This document shows positions 5,750-6,089 of a DNA stretch of 6,089 bases, piece after piece. The stretch comes from Bacteroidales bacterium (GTDB taxonomy: Bacteria > Bacteroidota > Bacteroidia > Bacteroidales > UBA7960). How positions within the stretch are numbered: the first letter of the stretch is position 1; each line of letters begins with the position of its first letter. Below the pieces are notes generated by a model. That model made no database searches and was not told the origin of the DNA. It was given only the letters and a program-made list of their open reading frames with translations. A program made the translations under genes and the position numbers. Location: NCBI GenBank assembly GCA_007122745.1, contig SKTA01000197.1:1-6089 (forward strand). The letters run 5' to 3'.

Positions 5750-5795
5750 TTATAAACATTTGATAACCTGAATCTTGAATCCTTCCTGTTTATAA
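5750..5795. repeat. 9-bp perfect inverted repeat upstream of the right-hand gene
   Basis: TTATAAACA (5750-5758) and TGTTTATAA (5787-5795) are exact reverse complements separated by 28 bp. The right arm overlaps the possible -7 box TAACTTTT (5793-5800). An operator is possible; in A/T-rich DNA chance is also possible. Confidence 0.35.
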
Positions 5796-5895
5796 CTTTT
5801 GCCATTTGTTAATAACCTTAGGGTGGTTCCAATTGTTTTGTTTTTTAATTTCGTTGTTACGACTGCACAAAACCAAAATCATCTTTTTCACGGAT

Positions 5896-5920
5896 AACCC
5901 AAAGGGGTTTTACCCCCGGG
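5896..5920 (+). promoter_or_regulatory. Leader with mutually exclusive small hairpins
   Basis: AACCC (5896-5900) can pair with GGGTT (5905-5909), or GGGG (5904-5907) can pair with CCCC (5913-5916), and CCC can also pair with GGG at 5918-5920. The pairings compete for the same bases and end about 26 bp before the ATG at 5947. This could be a small leader switch, but the stems are only 4-5 bp. Confidence 0.3.
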
Positions 5921-5946
5921 AAATTAACGACTAAAATTAAAACAAC

Positions 5947-6089
5947 ATGGCCAACAATACCACCACACGAGATATGCAAGAAGAGAAAAAACAGAAAGCA
6001 GAAAGCAGCAACCTTTATAACCGGGTTTTAGATCAAAGGTCTGCTCCTGATGCCGAAAGTGCTTCAGCCCAAGGGGAAATCATGAATCA
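5947..6089 (+). CDS. N-terminal part of an unrecognised protein, cut by the window edge
   Basis: The ATG at 5947 opens 47 codons without a stop, running off the right edge. The visible part begins MANNTTTRDMQEEKKQKAE and is hydrophilic, rich in Gln, Glu, Lys, Ser and Ala, with no signal peptide or membrane segment; it looks disordered or linker-like. I do not recognise the family. The leader is long, A-rich just before the ATG, and lacks a Shine-Dalgarno, which fits a Bacteroidota start. In-frame ATGs at codons 10 and 46 are alternative starts. It follows prfB by 286 bp and probably has its own promoter. Confidence 0.6.
   Translation, partial: MANNTTTRDMQEEKKQKAESSNLYNRVLDQRSAPDAESASAQGEIMN

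Larger units (their letters stand above)
5661..5946 (+). other. 286-bp non-coding region between prfB and the right-hand gene
   Basis: I find no convincing gene here on either strand. It is A/T-rich and contains: a weak stem-loop TTTGTTG/CAACAAA (5695-5701 with 5716-5722, 14-nt loop, no U-tract) that might end prfB transcription; a 9-bp inverted repeat at 5750-5795; and a GC-rich leader with competing hairpins at 5896-5920. Possible -7 boxes are TAACTTTT (5793-5800, with TTG at 5775-5777) and TAATTTCG (5846-5853); each differs from the consensus by one base and lacks a well-placed -33. Confidence 0.6.

Noticed and set aside
1..6089. Defence system, mobile element, CRISPR array or RNA gene
   Set aside because: I looked on both strands for transposase or integrase motifs, spaced identical repeats and tRNA-like folds and saw none; the genes are ordinary core genes.

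Overview
The window looks like chromosomal core DNA from a member of the Bacteroidota (Bacteroidetes), probably a free-living or environmental lineage. The evidence is: (i) a TAnnTTTG-type -7 box and upstream TTTG in front of the HU gene, which is the Bacteroidota housekeeping promoter; (ii) no Shine-Dalgarno (SD) sequence before seven of the eight annotated start codons, which sit behind A/T-rich leaders; (iii) the gene set and order ssb - mutY - HU - ribonuclease G, which I know from memory of Bacteroidota genomes; and (iv) protein sequences of Bacteroidota type (the HU arm GRNIS, RF2, SSB).

Layout. Positions 1-412 (minus strand) hold ssb, missing only its extreme C-terminus. Next comes a 186-bp spacer with a terminator-like hairpin for mutY. 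mutY occupies 599-1678 (minus). A 171-bp divergent control region (1679-1849) separates mutY from an HU-family DNA-binding protein gene (1850-2137, plus) and carries the HU promoter inside a perfect 12-bp inverted repeat. Then follow a 29-codon, extremely basic protein of the AURKAIP1/COX24 (mS38/bS22-like) type (2204-2293, plus), a 14-bp perfect palindrome, RNase G/E (2459-4009, plus), recX (4056-4547, plus) and prfB with its programmed +1 frameshift (4577-5660, plus). A 286-bp non-coding region with several inverted repeats leads to the N-terminus of an unrecognised gene that runs off the right edge (5947 onward). No intergenic stretch exceeds 300 bp. I saw no tRNA, rRNA, CRISPR array, insertion sequence or phage gene.

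How the genes fit together. The minus-strand pair (MutY, SSB) and RecX belong to DNA repair and recombination, and HU to nucleoid structure. The small basic protein, RNase G/E and RF2 belong to ribosome function, RNA processing and translation termination. rng, recX and prfB are co-directional with gaps of 46 and 29 bp and could share a transcript.

Nothing here is a defence system or mobile cassette. The most interesting signals are translational. The only SD that precedes an annotated start codon belongs to the tiny putative ribosomal protein, and the other SD with a clear role stimulates the prfB frameshift. Both occur in a phylum whose ribosomes normally hide the anti-SD. Second are the DNA-level dyads around the HU promoter and in the leader of the right-hand gene.
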